Source: Coriobacteriia bacterium
GTDB lineage: Bacteria; Actinomycetota; Coriobacteriia; Anaerosomatales; JAAXUF01
Length of the DNA: 48,692 nt
Direction of reading: 5' to 3'
Assembly (NCBI GenBank): GCA_031292615.1
Contig: JARLGT010000071.1
Location: forward strand, 1-48,692
Position 1 is the first letter of the stretch; each line of letters opens with the position of its first letter. The position numbers and the translations under genes were made by a program. Positions 25,122-33,634 of this stretch are shown here, in pieces. Under the pieces are notes generated by a model. It ran no database searches. It was not told the origin of the DNA and worked only from the letters and a program-made list of their open reading frames with translations.

Positions 25122-25973
25122 GTGGCAACCATCTACCGGTTCATGATCGTAGACGTGTTCACTGACACGCCTCTTGCCGGAAACCAACTCGCGGTGTTCA
25201 GCAACGCTACGGGCATGTCGGACGAGTTGATGCAGCGCCTTGCCGCCGAGATGGGATTCAGCGAGACGACGTTCGTGCTGCCGCCCGAAGACGGCGGCAA
25301 CTTCCGAATACGTATCTTCACGACCAAACAGGAGCTTCCGTTCGCAGGTCATCCCGTGCTTGGGACGGCGTTCGCCTTGGCCGGTCCGCTGCAAAGCGTG
25401 GTTCTCCGCATTGAGACGCGTGCGGGAATCGTGCCGGTCGCCATGGAGCGCGAGGGCGCCAAGCTCGTCTACGGGCGCATGGAGCAACCGGTTCCGACGA
25501 TCAAGCCGCTGGGCCCGGCTGCGATCGAGCTGTTCGAGGCACTTGGGGTCCCAGGCAGCACGCTGCCGGTCGAGGAGTACGACAACGGCATCCGCCACGT
25601 CTACGTCGGGCTGGAAAGCTTCGCCGAGGTTGCCGCGGTCAAGCCCGACATCGGCTGGGTCGGGGCCATCATCGGCGACGCCGCGGTGAACACGTTTGCG
25701 GTCGAGGACGGCAAGGTCAAGACGCGCATGTTCTCGCCCGAACTTGGATCGGCTGAGGACGCGGCGACCGGCTCGGCAGCCGGCCCGCTCGCCGCGCATC
25801 TTGCACGCCATGGGGTCATCCCTTGGGGCACGCTGATCACCATCTCCCAAGGCGCCGAGATCGGACGTCCGAGCACGCTGTATGCCAGCGCCGAGGGTGA
25901 CGGGGACACGATCACGCGGGTGGAAGTCGGCGGCGTTGCGGCGGTCGTCGCGCGCGGCGAGTTCAGCGTCTAG
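25122..25973 (+). CDS. PhzF-family isomerase
   Basis: A 283-residue cytosolic protein of the PhzF/DapF-like two-domain fold. The N-terminal DVFTDTPLAGNQLAVF, the catalytic Glu in GFSETTFV (E48), ELPFAGHPVLGTA and the second-domain EDAATGSAAGPLAAHLA are all family hallmarks. PhzF isomerises trans-2,3-dihydro-3-hydroxyanthranilate in phenazine synthesis, but most homologues outside such clusters have unknown substrates, and no other phenazine gene is present here. The GTG at 25122 follows the VOC stop by three bases. Confidence 0.88.
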   Translation: MATIYRFMIVDVFTDTPLAGNQLAVFSNATGMSDELMQRLAAEMGFSETTFVLPPEDGGNFRIRIFTTKQELPFAGHPVLGTAFALAGPLQSVVLRIETRAGIVPVAMEREGAKLVYGRMEQPVPTIKPLGPAAIELFEALGVPGSTLPVEEYDNGIRHVYVGLESFAEVAAVKPDIGWVGAIIGDAAVNTFAVEDGKVKTRMFSPELGSAEDAATGSAAGPLAAHLARHGVIPWGTLITISQGAEIGRPSTLYASAEGDGDTITRVEVGGVAAVVARGEFSV

Positions 25974-26001
25974 CGGCGCGTCCACGCCAGGGGGGTACGC
26001 G

Positions 26002-26814
26002 CTATCGACGCCGACTCGGCGGATCGAGCAGTAGCCCTACGTCTCCGCTGCGAATCTGTCCCTGATACAGATCCTTGCCGAGCAACGCAAAGCTCTTCAC
26101 GCTGACACGTCCATCGACGCGCTTGGCGATTCGGACCAAGAGCTCCTCGGCGGAGAGCTCGACGTCAGAGGCGAAGAGCACGATGTTGCAGCCGTAGGCG
26201 AGCTGGATCGGGCCGTTGGCCCACAGCCCCACGGGGAACATCCAGACGTTGCGCCACACGTTGGAGATCGTCCGGTGGAAGCTGCGAAAGGGCTTGCTGT
26301 GCTCGCCGTGAACGCTGCCGATGAGGTTGAACGCCACGACGCCTTTCTCGGCGAGGCGATCGCGCAGTTCGCGCAGGAACTCTTCGGTAAGCAGGTGTGG
26401 CGGGACGTGATCGTCGTCGAAGGCGTCGACGATGATGATGTCGTAGGTCTCGATGGTGGTGCGCACGTACTCGCGCCCGTCGCCCACGAACACCGCGATG
26501 CGCTCGTCGCGCGGCAGCTCGAACAGCTCGAAGGCGACCTCGGCATCGATTTCGACGGCATCGATGCGCATCTCGGGATAGTCGCGCCACATGCGTTTGA
26601 CCACCGTACCACCACCCAGGCCGAGCACAAGGACTCGCGTGGCGGCTGGCTGGATGGCCAGTGCGATGTGGAAGTATGCGACGTACTCGATGTCGGTGTC
26701 GAAGGGGTCGTCGAGCCGCATCGACGACTGCTGGTTGCGCTCGAACTTCAGCAGCCGGACACCGTTGTTGTCGGTGACGGCGAGCCGATGGAAGGGCGAG
26801 ATGTGCTCATACAT
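26002..26814 (-). CDS. Spermidine-synthase-like protein
   Basis: About 270 residues with the aminopropyltransferase/methyltransferase fold: VLVLGLGGGTVVKRMWRDYP (nucleotide loop), VEIDAEVAFE, FVGDGREYVRTT and YDIIIVDAFDDDHVPPHL. It lacks the membrane domain found in some bacterial versions. The GDGREY and DAFDDD motifs replace the standard GDG/YDxIxxDxxDP of true spermidine synthases, so the substrate may differ. The ATG at 26814 is chosen; an in-frame TTG at 26832 adds six residues, and neither has a clear ribosome site. It is divergent from the flavin reductase at 26934. Confidence 0.78.
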   Translation of the reverse strand: MYEHISPFHRLAVTDNNGVRLLKFERNQQSSMRLDDPFDTDIEYVAYFHIALAIQPAATRVLVLGLGGGTVVKRMWRDYPEMRIDAVEIDAEVAFELFELPRDERIAVFVGDGREYVRTTIETYDIIIVDAFDDDHVPPHLLTEEFLRELRDRLAEKGVVAFNLIGSVHGEHSKPFRSFHRTISNVWRNVWMFPVGLWANGPIQLAYGCNIVLFASDVELSAEELLVRIAKRVDGRVSVKSFALLGKDLYQGQIRSGDVGLLLDPPSRRR

Positions 26815-26933
26815 GCGCTGATGGTACGCCAAGGCAGGGCCTGGGTGATCGCCATACGCTGCGGATTGCCCACGTCCATCGCGGTGAATCGGGGCACATA
26901 CGCACTGCTGTCCCCGATTGCCCAGGAGTCGCC

Positions 26934-27584
26934 ATGCCGCACGCGCTGTTCCTCAACTGCACCCTGAAGAAGTCCCCTGAGATCAGCAACACCCAAGCTC
27001 TCGTCGACAAGGTCGCCGGATTCATGGAGGAGTTGGGTGCGACCACCGAGACCGTCAGGGTCGTCGACTACAACGTGCTGTTCGGCGTCGAGTCGGACAT
27101 GGGCGACGGCGACGAATGGCCAGTCGTCCTGGAGCGGATTCGTGCGTGCGACATCCTCGTGGTTGCAACGCCGATCTGGTTCGGCGTGCGCGGCAGCGTG
27201 TGCCAGATGGCCATCGAGCGCCTCGACGGCACCTACCGTCAGGGCGACTCCGTCACCGGGCAGTACCCGCTCTACGGCAAGGTGGCGGGGTGCATCGTGA
27301 CCGGCAACGAGGACGGGGCGCACGACATCTGCGCGAACACACTCTTCAATCTCACGCACCTCGGCTGCACGATCCCACCGAACGTCGACAGCTACTGGGT
27401 TGGCGACGCGGGGCCGGGCCCGAGCTACATCGAGGCGCACGGAGACCGTCACCGCTACACCAACCGCACGGCGCTCTACATGGCGCACAACCTCGTCTGG
27501 ATGGCTGGCGTGCTCGCCGAGAACCCTTGCCCAACCAACCTGCTCGAACTCGACGCGCGTGGCAGGGACTTGTCGGACGACTGA
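26934..27584 (+). CDS. Flavodoxin-like NAD(P)H-dependent FMN reductase
   Basis: A 216-residue protein of the NADPH-dependent FMN reductase/WrbA group: ALFLNCTLKKSPEISNTQALVDKV at the N-terminus, DILVVATPIWFGVRGSVCQMAIERLDG in the FMN-ring loop and GCIVTGNEDGAHDI afterwards. Enzymes of this type move two electrons from NAD(P)H to quinones, nitro compounds or metals in the cytosol. The ATG at 26934 is preceded by CCCAGGAGTCGCC, with AGGAG at normal spacing. Confidence 0.82.
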   Translation: MPHALFLNCTLKKSPEISNTQALVDKVAGFMEELGATTETVRVVDYNVLFGVESDMGDGDEWPVVLERIRACDILVVATPIWFGVRGSVCQMAIERLDGTYRQGDSVTGQYPLYGKVAGCIVTGNEDGAHDICANTLFNLTHLGCTIPPNVDSYWVGDAGPGPSYIEAHGDRHRYTNRTALYMAHNLVWMAGVLAENPCPTNLLELDARGRDLSDD

Positions 27585-27661
27585 AAGGCGGCGTCGTGCG
27601 CACGAATCGACGCGTGCGCGACGCGCGCAACTCCAATCCGCGGTGTGAATCGACGTTGGCG

Positions 27662-28141
27662 CTACAGCCCCAGCGCCGCTCGCTTCTCGGCGATGGTTGC
27701 CACGTGCGACTCGAGGTGGTCGACGGCGTGCTCGAACAGGTCGAGCAGGCTAACGGCGCCGATCTCGGAGTGGATCGCGACACGCGTCCACGCCTCGGGA
27801 GCGAGCCGAGCGAGATCGGCGGCCATCTGCTCGCGCTGCACCTCGAGCAGATGGATATCGAGGTCGGGATCGCGCTCGTGATAGCGCAGAGGCTCGGGGT
27901 AGTCGGCAGACTCGACGCCAACGAGGAGCGGGCGCTCCGTGGCGATCGTGCGCTTGAGCCGGTCGCACATGAACTGGTCGGAGTCGACGATGTGCGCCAC
28001 GACCTCCAGCGAGCTCATCTTCCCCGGGATCGGTCGGGCTCGAAGCGCCTCGGCCTCAAGACCGGCAATCGACCAGCGCAGCACTTCGGCGCCGACAACG
28101 TAAGCGGCGAGCAGATCTGAAGTGGAGCGGGTCTCGGCCAT
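27662..28141 (-). CDS. DinB-family protein
   Basis: A 159-residue four-helix protein. The DinB/YfiT-type metal ligands appear as VVAHIVDSDQ (helix 2) and HAVDHLESH (helix 4). DinB-superfamily members include thiol transferases using mycothiol or bacillithiol, but the substrate here is unknown. The ATG at 28141 has GAGGAG six bases upstream. It lies between the flavin reductase, which converges on it, and the double-VOC gene transcribed in the same direction. Confidence 0.8.
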   Translation of the reverse strand: MAETRSTSDLLAAYVVGAEVLRWSIAGLEAEALRARPIPGKMSSLEVVAHIVDSDQFMCDRLKRTIATERPLLVGVESADYPEPLRYHERDPDLDIHLLEVQREQMAADLARLAPEAWTRVAIHSEIGAVSLLDLFEHAVDHLESHVATIAEKRAALGL

Positions 28142-28273
28142 GGGGACTCCTCGTCGGCAGCGGCTGGTGCGATGTGTTTCGAACTCGATGATAGCGCGAG
28201 CGCGAGCGCGGCGATGGCCCGGCGAATGTGCCGAGCCATCGGGGCGGAGCTGTCTGAGCGGTGGCGCTCGCCG

Positions 28274-29059
28274 CTACATCTGGCCGTACGGCTGGAGCAA
28301 CGTAAACATGGCCCCGGCCGGGTCGCGGACCTCCGCAGTGGCAAGTCGACCGGGGATGACGGCCTTGGGCGAGATGATGGTGCCGCCCAGCTCGATCACT
28401 CGCGTGATCGACACGTCGATGTCTGCCGTCATGAAGTTGGGCCGCCAGAATGCCGGCATGCTAGCGGGGACTGCCTCGGGCATGGGCGCGATTCCGGCTT
28501 GCCCCTCGCCATCGACGAGCACCTGCCAGTAGGGATGCGTGGGATCCCAGTCGATGAGCACCAGCTCCCAGCCGAAAAGCTTCTCGTAGAACTCGACAGC
28601 AGTTTGCGGGTCGCGCGTGTTGAGCTGCGCCCATCCGTACGTGCCAGCCTCCATGTATTGCGTCGTGGCGTCTGGCTGGAGGGGCTTCCACAAGAAGAAC
28701 GTCGCGCCGGTCGGGTCGGCGATGCCCACGATGCGACCTTGGCCCGGCACGTCCATGGTCGGCATGACTATCTGGCCGCCAAGCTCCTGGGCCACCTTTG
28801 CAGTCGCATCGACATCGTCGGCGCGGATGTATGTGTTCCACGCCGTGGGTGCGCCTGCTGCGGCAGCGGCGGGATTAATCTGCGTTCCGCCCGCGACCGT
28901 CTTGCCGTCCAGCGCGTAAATCTTGTACACGGGGCCTTGGTCGAATGGGACGTCGGTGTGAGTCCACCCGAATAGTCCCTCGTAAAACACCGTCTGGCCT
29001 TCGATGTCCGACGCGCCCAGGTCCACCCAGTTCAGCGAGCCGGGTTTCGTGCGCTCCAT
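28274..29059 (-). CDS. Two-domain VOC protein
   Basis: A 261-residue protein of two VOC modules in tandem. The first is LNWVDLGASDIEGQTVFYEGLFGW and the second YGWAQLNTRDPQTAVEFYEKLFGW, each ending in a DPxGA-F type strand (DPTGATFFLWKP, DPAGAMFTLLQPY). This is the arrangement of the CFP30/hydroxylase-type VOC proteins of Actinobacteria. The role is unknown. The ATG at 29059 follows GGGAGG by seven bases; an in-frame ATG further up reads through the divergent promoter region and lacks a site. Confidence 0.83.
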   Translation of the reverse strand: MERTKPGSLNWVDLGASDIEGQTVFYEGLFGWTHTDVPFDQGPVYKIYALDGKTVAGGTQINPAAAAAGAPTAWNTYIRADDVDATAKVAQELGGQIVMPTMDVPGQGRIVGIADPTGATFFLWKPLQPDATTQYMEAGTYGWAQLNTRDPQTAVEFYEKLFGWELVLIDWDPTHPYWQVLVDGEGQAGIAPMPEAVPASMPAFWRPNFMTADIDVSITRVIELGGTIISPKAVIPGRLATAEVRDPAGAMFTLLQPYGQM

Positions 29060-29238
29060 ATCCGTGCCTCCCGTCATCGGTGCGTGCCGAGTGTTCCTAC
29101 CCGGCTTGGGGCCGTGGCTGCCATGGGCGACGCCCGTCCGACTCATGTATCCGAGGTCACATGCGCCGCCGCGCGATGGGTCAAGATACTGCCTGTGCGC
29201 ACCGATGCCGAGAACGAGGAAGAGGAGGCTGTGACCCG

Positions 29239-30573
29239 ATGATGCGCCGAACGACCGAGCAAGCTACCCGACGCGCGCCGCGCATCCTGGCCTTCTCTCT
29301 CGGGTTGGCGATGTGCGCGTGCGCGACGCTCGCCATGATGACGGGCGTGGCGCCAAGCCAGGCCTCGGCGACCCCAACCGGCTCGGCCGTTGCGATGGTT
29401 CCGCCAACCGGGCCCGGCGCCCCCATCGGTTTTCAGCTCTTTCCGGCCGACAACTCGTGGAATACCGACATCTCGGCGCTGCCGGTCGAGCGCAACTCGG
29501 CCGCGTATCTTGCAAGCATCGGTCTTAGCACCGGCCTGCACCCGGACTTCGGCACGGTGTGGGACGGCGCGCCAATCGGCATCCCGTACGTGGTAGTGCG
29601 CGGCACTCAGCCCAAGGTGCCCATCACCTTCTACTACGCCGACGAGAGCGATCCCGGTCCCTATCCGATACCGCTCGGCGCTCCCATCGAAGGCGGAGCG
29701 AGCAGCGACGGCGATCGCCACGTGCTGACGCTCGACGTCGACAATCACATCCTCTACGAGGTCTACGACGCGCACTACGATGCTGCTACGGGCTCGTGGA
29801 CGGCGGGCTCCGGCGCGATCTGGCATCTCGACAGCAATGCGCTGCGCCCCGACGGCTGGACCTCGGCCGATGCGGCTGGCCTACCCATCCTGCCCGGGCT
29901 CGTCCGCTACGACGAAGTCCAAGCTGGCGAGATCACCCACGCCCTGCGATTCACCGTGCCGAGAACCCAGCGCGCGTACGTGTATCCGGCGACGCACTAC
30001 GCCAGCTCGTCGACCGACCCGAGCCTTCCGCCGATGGGCCTGCGCGTCCGCCTCAAGGCGAACTACGACGTCTCCGGCTTTCCAGCGGAGGTCCAGGTCA
30101 TCCTGCGGGCGCTCAAGAGGTACGGCATGATCGTGGCGGACAATGGCAGCGCGTGGTACGTGAGCGGCGCGCCGGACTCACGTTGGAACGACGACGCGTT
30201 GCACGCGATCTCGCAGGTCAAAGGCAGCGACTTCGAGGTTGTTGAGACAACAGGCACGGCGGCGCTTCCGCAGCCCCCCGCCGCAGCCAAGCCCCTCCCG
30301 CCAATCGTGAGCTTGGGCTCGGCTGTCCGCTCGCGAGCGAAACACGCCTTCTCGCGCTGGGGTCGATTCTCGGACTCGGCAGCCAAGACGTGGACGGCGA
30401 CCGTCAACTATGGCGACGGTCACGGAACAAAGCGGCTGTCGTTCTCCAGGTACAAGCGCTTCCTGCTCAAGCACACCTACGCGCGCAAAGGCACGTACAC
30501 GCTCGTGGTGAAGGTGCGTAGCGACCTCGGAGTGACGGGCGTGTCTCGGCTGAAGGTCGTCGTTCGCAAGTAG
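29239..30573 (+). CDS. Secreted protein with C-terminal PKD-like domain
   Basis: A 444-residue exported protein. Residues 1-44 form a long Sec signal with a hydrophobic core ILAFSLGLAMCACATLAMM and an ASA-type cleavage site. A large central domain (about 60-340) contains FPADNSWNTDISALPV, GIPYVVVRGTQPKV, LTLDVDNHILYEVYDAHYD and GLRVRLKANYDVSGFP, a pattern seen in uncharacterised secreted bacterial proteins. The last 80 residues resemble a PKD/Ig-like fold (VNYGDGH, LKHTYARKGTYTLVVKV). It may be a carbohydrate-binding or surface protein. AGGAGG lies about ten bases before the ATG at 29239. Confidence 0.75.
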   Translation: MMRRTTEQATRRAPRILAFSLGLAMCACATLAMMTGVAPSQASATPTGSAVAMVPPTGPGAPIGFQLFPADNSWNTDISALPVERNSAAYLASIGLSTGLHPDFGTVWDGAPIGIPYVVVRGTQPKVPITFYYADESDPGPYPIPLGAPIEGGASSDGDRHVLTLDVDNHILYEVYDAHYDAATGSWTAGSGAIWHLDSNALRPDGWTSADAAGLPILPGLVRYDEVQAGEITHALRFTVPRTQRAYVYPATHYASSSTDPSLPPMGLRVRLKANYDVSGFPAEVQVILRALKRYGMIVADNGSAWYVSGAPDSRWNDDALHAISQVKGSDFEVVETTGTAALPQPPAAAKPLPPIVSLGSAVRSRAKHAFSRWGRFSDSAAKTWTATVNYGDGHGTKRLSFSRYKRFLLKHTYARKGTYTLVVKVRSDLGVTGVSRLKVVVRK

Positions 30574-30595
30574 CTCGCGAGCCTGGCGCCGGGAG

Positions 30596-31252
30596 CTACT
30601 GCCTCTCGACGCTGCCGAGCAGCCCTCGCGAAAGCGCGCGCACTCCGAACTCGAAGTCCTCGTTGAGGAAGTCGCTGGGGCAGGCGGCGGCCTCGAGCAG
30701 GTGCGGGAACTCCTCGGGCGGGAACTCGGCTGCCAGCGCCGCGAGCTCCTCGGGCTGCGGCGGCGCCGCTGCATCATCGGCGACCATCGCGATGGTGCCG
30801 CGCACGGTGGCCGCAATCGCGTTCATGCCGGCCATCGCCTGTGACGGCGGTAGTCCGGCGTCGCGAAGGATGCCGATCAGCAGCTCTACCGGACGCATGG
30901 CCCCCGGCGTGCGCGGACCGCGAGACAGCACGATCGGTAGCGCGTTGACGTGGGCGAGCATGGTGTCGCGATAGGCGCGTGCCGCGCACACGATGCGCTC
31001 CTCGGCGGGGTCGGACGGGATGTCGACGGTCAGGTCGATGTCGGCCATGACGGCCTCGACGATCGCGTCGAGCAGGGCGTCTTTGTTGGGGATGTGGTAG
31101 TAGACCGCCATCGGGTCCACGCCCAGCTCAGCGCCTAGGCGTCGCATCGAGAGCGCCGAGAGTCCCTCGCGATCGACCAGCGCGAGTGCCGTACTCACGA
31201 TGCGCTCTCGGCTGAGCGGGGTCTCGGGCGACTTCTTGCGTGCGGCGGTCAT
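30596..31252 (-). CDS. TetR-family repressor (TetR_C type)
   Basis: A 218-residue regulator. The helix-turn-helix is at about residues 15-60: RIVSTALALVDREGLSALSMRRLGAELGVDPMAVYYHIPNKDALLDAIVEAV, where MAVYYHIPNKDALL is typical of the tetracycline-repressor subgroup. The C-terminal domain (about 90 onward) binds an unknown ligand. The ATG at 31252 follows GAGGAG. Two TTCTAC-N3-GTAGAA palindromes lie in the divergent gap, one overlapping a strong promoter for the redox operon, so it very likely represses that operon and perhaps itself. Confidence 0.88.
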   Translation of the reverse strand: MTAARKKSPETPLSRERIVSTALALVDREGLSALSMRRLGAELGVDPMAVYYHIPNKDALLDAIVEAVMADIDLTVDIPSDPAEERIVCAARAYRDTMLAHVNALPIVLSRGPRTPGAMRPVELLIGILRDAGLPPSQAMAGMNAIAATVRGTIAMVADDAAAPPQPEELAALAAEFPPEEFPHLLEAAACPSDFLNEDFEFGVRALSRGLLGSVERQ

Positions 31253-31318
31253 GCGGGGCTCCTCGGCGTGGGGTCGGGTCGTGGCGCTCAATGCGGGCGG
31301 CCGGTGCGCACCTCCTAC

Positions 31319-31346
31319 TTGACACTCTGATTCTACATCGTAGAAT
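31319..31346 (+). promoter_or_regulatory. Sigma-70-type promoter of the redox operon
   Basis: TTGACA at 31319-31324, a 16-base spacer and TAGAAT at 31341-31346 match the consensus closely. The first TetR operator lies in the spacer and runs into the -10 box, so repressor binding would block RNA polymerase. Transcription would start near 31353 and lead to the ATG at 31441. Confidence 0.7.
31331..31345. promoter_or_regulatory. TetR operator 1
   Basis: TTCTACATCGTAGAA, a perfect TTCTAC-N3-GTAGAA inverted repeat. The same half-sites recur 30 bases downstream, about three helical turns, so two dimers would bind the same face of the DNA. Confidence 0.75.
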
Positions 31347-31360
31347 GCGGGTATGTCATG

Positions 31361-31375
31361 TTCTACAGCGTAGAA
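31361..31375. promoter_or_regulatory. TetR operator 2
   Basis: TTCTACAGCGTAGAA, the second copy of the palindrome, differing from the first only in the three-base centre. It lies just downstream of the predicted transcription start. Confidence 0.75.
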
Positions 31376-31440
31376 CCAAGGCGGCGGGCTGAGCCGGAGC
31401 GAGATGTTCCTGCGAAGCCGCCAACGGGAGGGAGGTCGTT

Positions 31441-31995
31441 ATGCGTATCACGATCCTGAACGGTGAACCCGACGCGACCAGCGCGTTCGATGGCTACGTG
31501 GGCGAGTACGCCGCGCAGCTTGTCGCCAACGGCCACGAGGTCACGCGCCTCGACCTGCGCGATCTGGAGCTCAAGGGTTGCTCGGGATGCTGGGGCTGCT
31601 GGGTCAAGACACCCGGCGAGTGCGTGAAGGACGACGGTAGCGCCCGGGTGTGCCGAGCGTTCGTCAACAGCGACGTGGCGGTGATGGCGGCGCCCATGCG
31701 CATGGGATTCACCAGCTCGCTGCTCAAGCGGGCCGCCGACCAGATGATTCCGCTCGTCCACCCGTACATCGTGATCGAGCACGGCGAGATGCACCATCGC
31801 GCCCGCTACGCCCGCTACCCGCTGATGGGGCTGCTGCTCGCGCCGGGGGCCGACGCCGACGCGGAGGACCTCGAGATCACCTCGCACCTGTGGGCGCGGA
31901 TGGCGCGCAACATGAAGTCGTCGATCGCGTTTACCACCATCGCGCCGACCACATCGGCAAAGGAGGCCGCAGATGAACTCGCTGCTGTTGCTTAA
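31441..31995 (+). CDS. NAD(P)H-dependent oxidoreductase, flavodoxin fold
   Basis: A 184-residue protein. RITILNGEP starts the flavodoxin fold; LKGCSGCWGCWVKTPGECVKDD is the Cys-rich loop common in iron-sulphur-flavoprotein-like reductases, although only part of the cluster-binding cysteine set is present; and AVMAAPMRMGFTSSLLKRAADQM is the FMN-ring loop. It is the first gene of the TetR-controlled operon, with GGGAGG before its ATG. The next reductase starts inside its last codons (23-base overlap). Confidence 0.82.
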   Translation: MRITILNGEPDATSAFDGYVGEYAAQLVANGHEVTRLDLRDLELKGCSGCWGCWVKTPGECVKDDGSARVCRAFVNSDVAVMAAPMRMGFTSSLLKRAADQMIPLVHPYIVIEHGEMHHRARYARYPLMGLLLAPGADADAEDLEITSHLWARMARNMKSSIAFTTIAPTTSAKEAADELAAVA

Positions 31996-32650
31996 TGGCT
32001 CGCCGAGAGGCCCTCGCTCCAACTCGATGCGGATGATGGCACGCGTCGCCGAGGGCTGGCAGGTCGCAGGTGGCGCCGATCCACTCGTGCTGCATCTCGC
32101 CAAGCGCGCCGACTTCGAGCGAGCGGTCGCGCAGTTCGCCAGCGCCGAAACCGTCCTGCTCGGCATGCCGCTCTACACCGACTCGATGCCCGGCCTTGTC
32201 GCCGAGTTCATCGAGGCGCTGGAGCCGCGCGTTGGGCGCAGCGACAACCCGCGGATGGGCTTCCTCGTGCAGTCCGGGTTCATGGAGCCGCTGCACTCGC
32301 GCGGTCTGGAGCGCTACTTGGCCAAACTCACCGTGCGCTTGGGCTGTGCCTACGCGGGAACAATCGTGCGAGGCGGCGGCGAGTCGCTCCAGATGATGCC
32401 CGACGAGGCGTTGCGCGGCCTGTTCACGCAGCTCGCCGAGCTCGGCGGGCAGCTGAAGAGCGACGACCGCTTCGACCCGCAGACGCTCGCGCGCGTCGCA
32501 GGGAACGAGCGGTTCTCGGCGGTCACGGCGCCAGCGATGGCGCTGGCGCTCAAGCTGCCGGTGGGGCAGTTCTACTGGACCGGCCAGCTGAAGAAGAACG
32601 GCGCGTGGGACCGGCGCTTCAACGCTCCTTACGCCCCGGCTGCTCGATAG
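31973..32650 (+). CDS. Second NAD(P)H-dependent oxidoreductase, flavodoxin-like
   Basis: A 225-residue protein. LLLLNGSPRGPRSNSMRMMARV is the nucleotide-phosphate loop and VLLGMPLYTDSMPGLVAEFIEAL the FMN-ring loop, both typical of NADPH-dependent FMN reductases. The C-terminal half beyond about residue 130 is less typical. It overlaps the previous gene by 23 bases, with AAAGGAGG inside the upstream gene serving as its ribosome site, so the two are translationally linked and may form a heteromeric reductase. Confidence 0.8.
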   Translation: MNSLLLLNGSPRGPRSNSMRMMARVAEGWQVAGGADPLVLHLAKRADFERAVAQFASAETVLLGMPLYTDSMPGLVAEFIEALEPRVGRSDNPRMGFLVQSGFMEPLHSRGLERYLAKLTVRLGCAYAGTIVRGGGESLQMMPDEALRGLFTQLAELGGQLKSDDRFDPQTLARVAGNERFSAVTAPAMALALKLPVGQFYWTGQLKKNGAWDRRFNAPYAPAAR

Positions 32651-32683
32651 CCCGCTTCGCCCGACGTCGATCAGGGAGCCGCC

Positions 32684-33622
32684 ATGTCGGACCTTCACGT
32701 AGTCTTCGGGACCGGCCCGGCCGGTTCGCGCACGGCAGCTTCGCTCGTAGAGGCCGGCTGTCGCGTGCGGGCCGTGAATCGCTCTGGTGCGCGCAACGAG
32801 TTCCTGCCCGCCGAGTGCGAGGTCGTCGCCGTCGCAGATGCCACCGATGCCGCCGCTGCGACCAAAGCCGCCGATGGTGCCAGCGTGGTCTACCAGTGTC
32901 TCAACCCCGCGTATCACCGCTGGCCGGAGCTCTTCCCGCCGCTGCAACGCGGCGTTGTCTCGGCGGCCAGAGCGGTGGGCGCGCGCTACGTGTCGCTGGA
33001 GAACCTGTACGGGCTGGGGCTGGTCGACGGGCCGATGACCGAGGACCTGCCGATGCGGCCCAACTCGCGCAAGGGCGCGACGCGCGCCGCGATGGCCGAG
33101 GAGCTGCGAGCGTTGTCGGAGACTGGCGAGTTGGAGATCGCGACCGGCCGAGCCGCCGACTACTACGGGCCTGGTGTGACGAGTTCGGCGATGGGCGCGA
33201 TGATCTTCGAGCCGCTGATCGCCGGCAAGAAGGTCTCGCTCGTGGGCAGCGCCGACGTGCCGCACTCCTACGCCTACATCGTCGACGTAGGCAGGGCGCT
33301 CGCGGTGCTCGGCACGAGCGACGCGGCGTTCGGGCGCGTGTGGAACCTGCCCCACGCGCCGGCTCGCACGGGCCGTGCGACGATTGCGCGCGCGTTCGCC
33401 GCCGCTGGCAAGCCAGAAAGAGTGGGCGCGATCGGCCCAACGACGATGCGCATCGGCGCGCTGTTCATGCCTGTGGCGCGCGAGTCGCTCGAGATGCTCT
33501 ACGAGTTCACCCAGCCGTTTGTGGTCGACTCGAGTGCGATCGAGCGCGAGTTCGGGCTGATCGCAACACCGCTCGACGAGGGCATGCGAGAGACCGTGGA
33601 GTGGTTCCGAGCGCGGGCGTAA
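32684..33622 (+). CDS. NAD-dependent epimerase/NmrA-like oxidoreductase
   Basis: A 312-residue Rossmann-fold protein. The dinucleotide loop is VVFGTGPAGSRTAASL at the N-terminus, an atypical variant of GxxGxxG. VYQCLNPAYHRW and YVSLENLYGLG follow as in extended short-chain dehydrogenases and NmrA-like sensors, but I do not see the classical YxxxK pair, so it may act as a redox sensor or a non-standard reductase. It is the third gene of the TetR-controlled operon, 33 bases after the second, with GGGAGC before its ATG. Confidence 0.75.
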   Translation: MSDLHVVFGTGPAGSRTAASLVEAGCRVRAVNRSGARNEFLPAECEVVAVADATDAAAATKAADGASVVYQCLNPAYHRWPELFPPLQRGVVSAARAVGARYVSLENLYGLGLVDGPMTEDLPMRPNSRKGATRAAMAEELRALSETGELEIATGRAADYYGPGVTSSAMGAMIFEPLIAGKKVSLVGSADVPHSYAYIVDVGRALAVLGTSDAAFGRVWNLPHAPARTGRATIARAFAAAGKPERVGAIGPTTMRIGALFMPVARESLEMLYEFTQPFVVDSSAIEREFGLIATPLDEGMRETVEWFRARA

Positions 33623-33634
33623 AGCCGCGCCGAG

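Noticed and set aside
25122-25973. Phenazine biosynthesis cluster based on PhzF
   Set aside because: No other phz gene is present, and PhzF-like proteins are widespread outside phenazine producers.
27590-27650. Imperfect GC-rich inverted repeat after the flavin reductase gene as a terminator
   Set aside because: The stem has a two-base bulge and no T-tract; such repeats are common by chance in this base composition.
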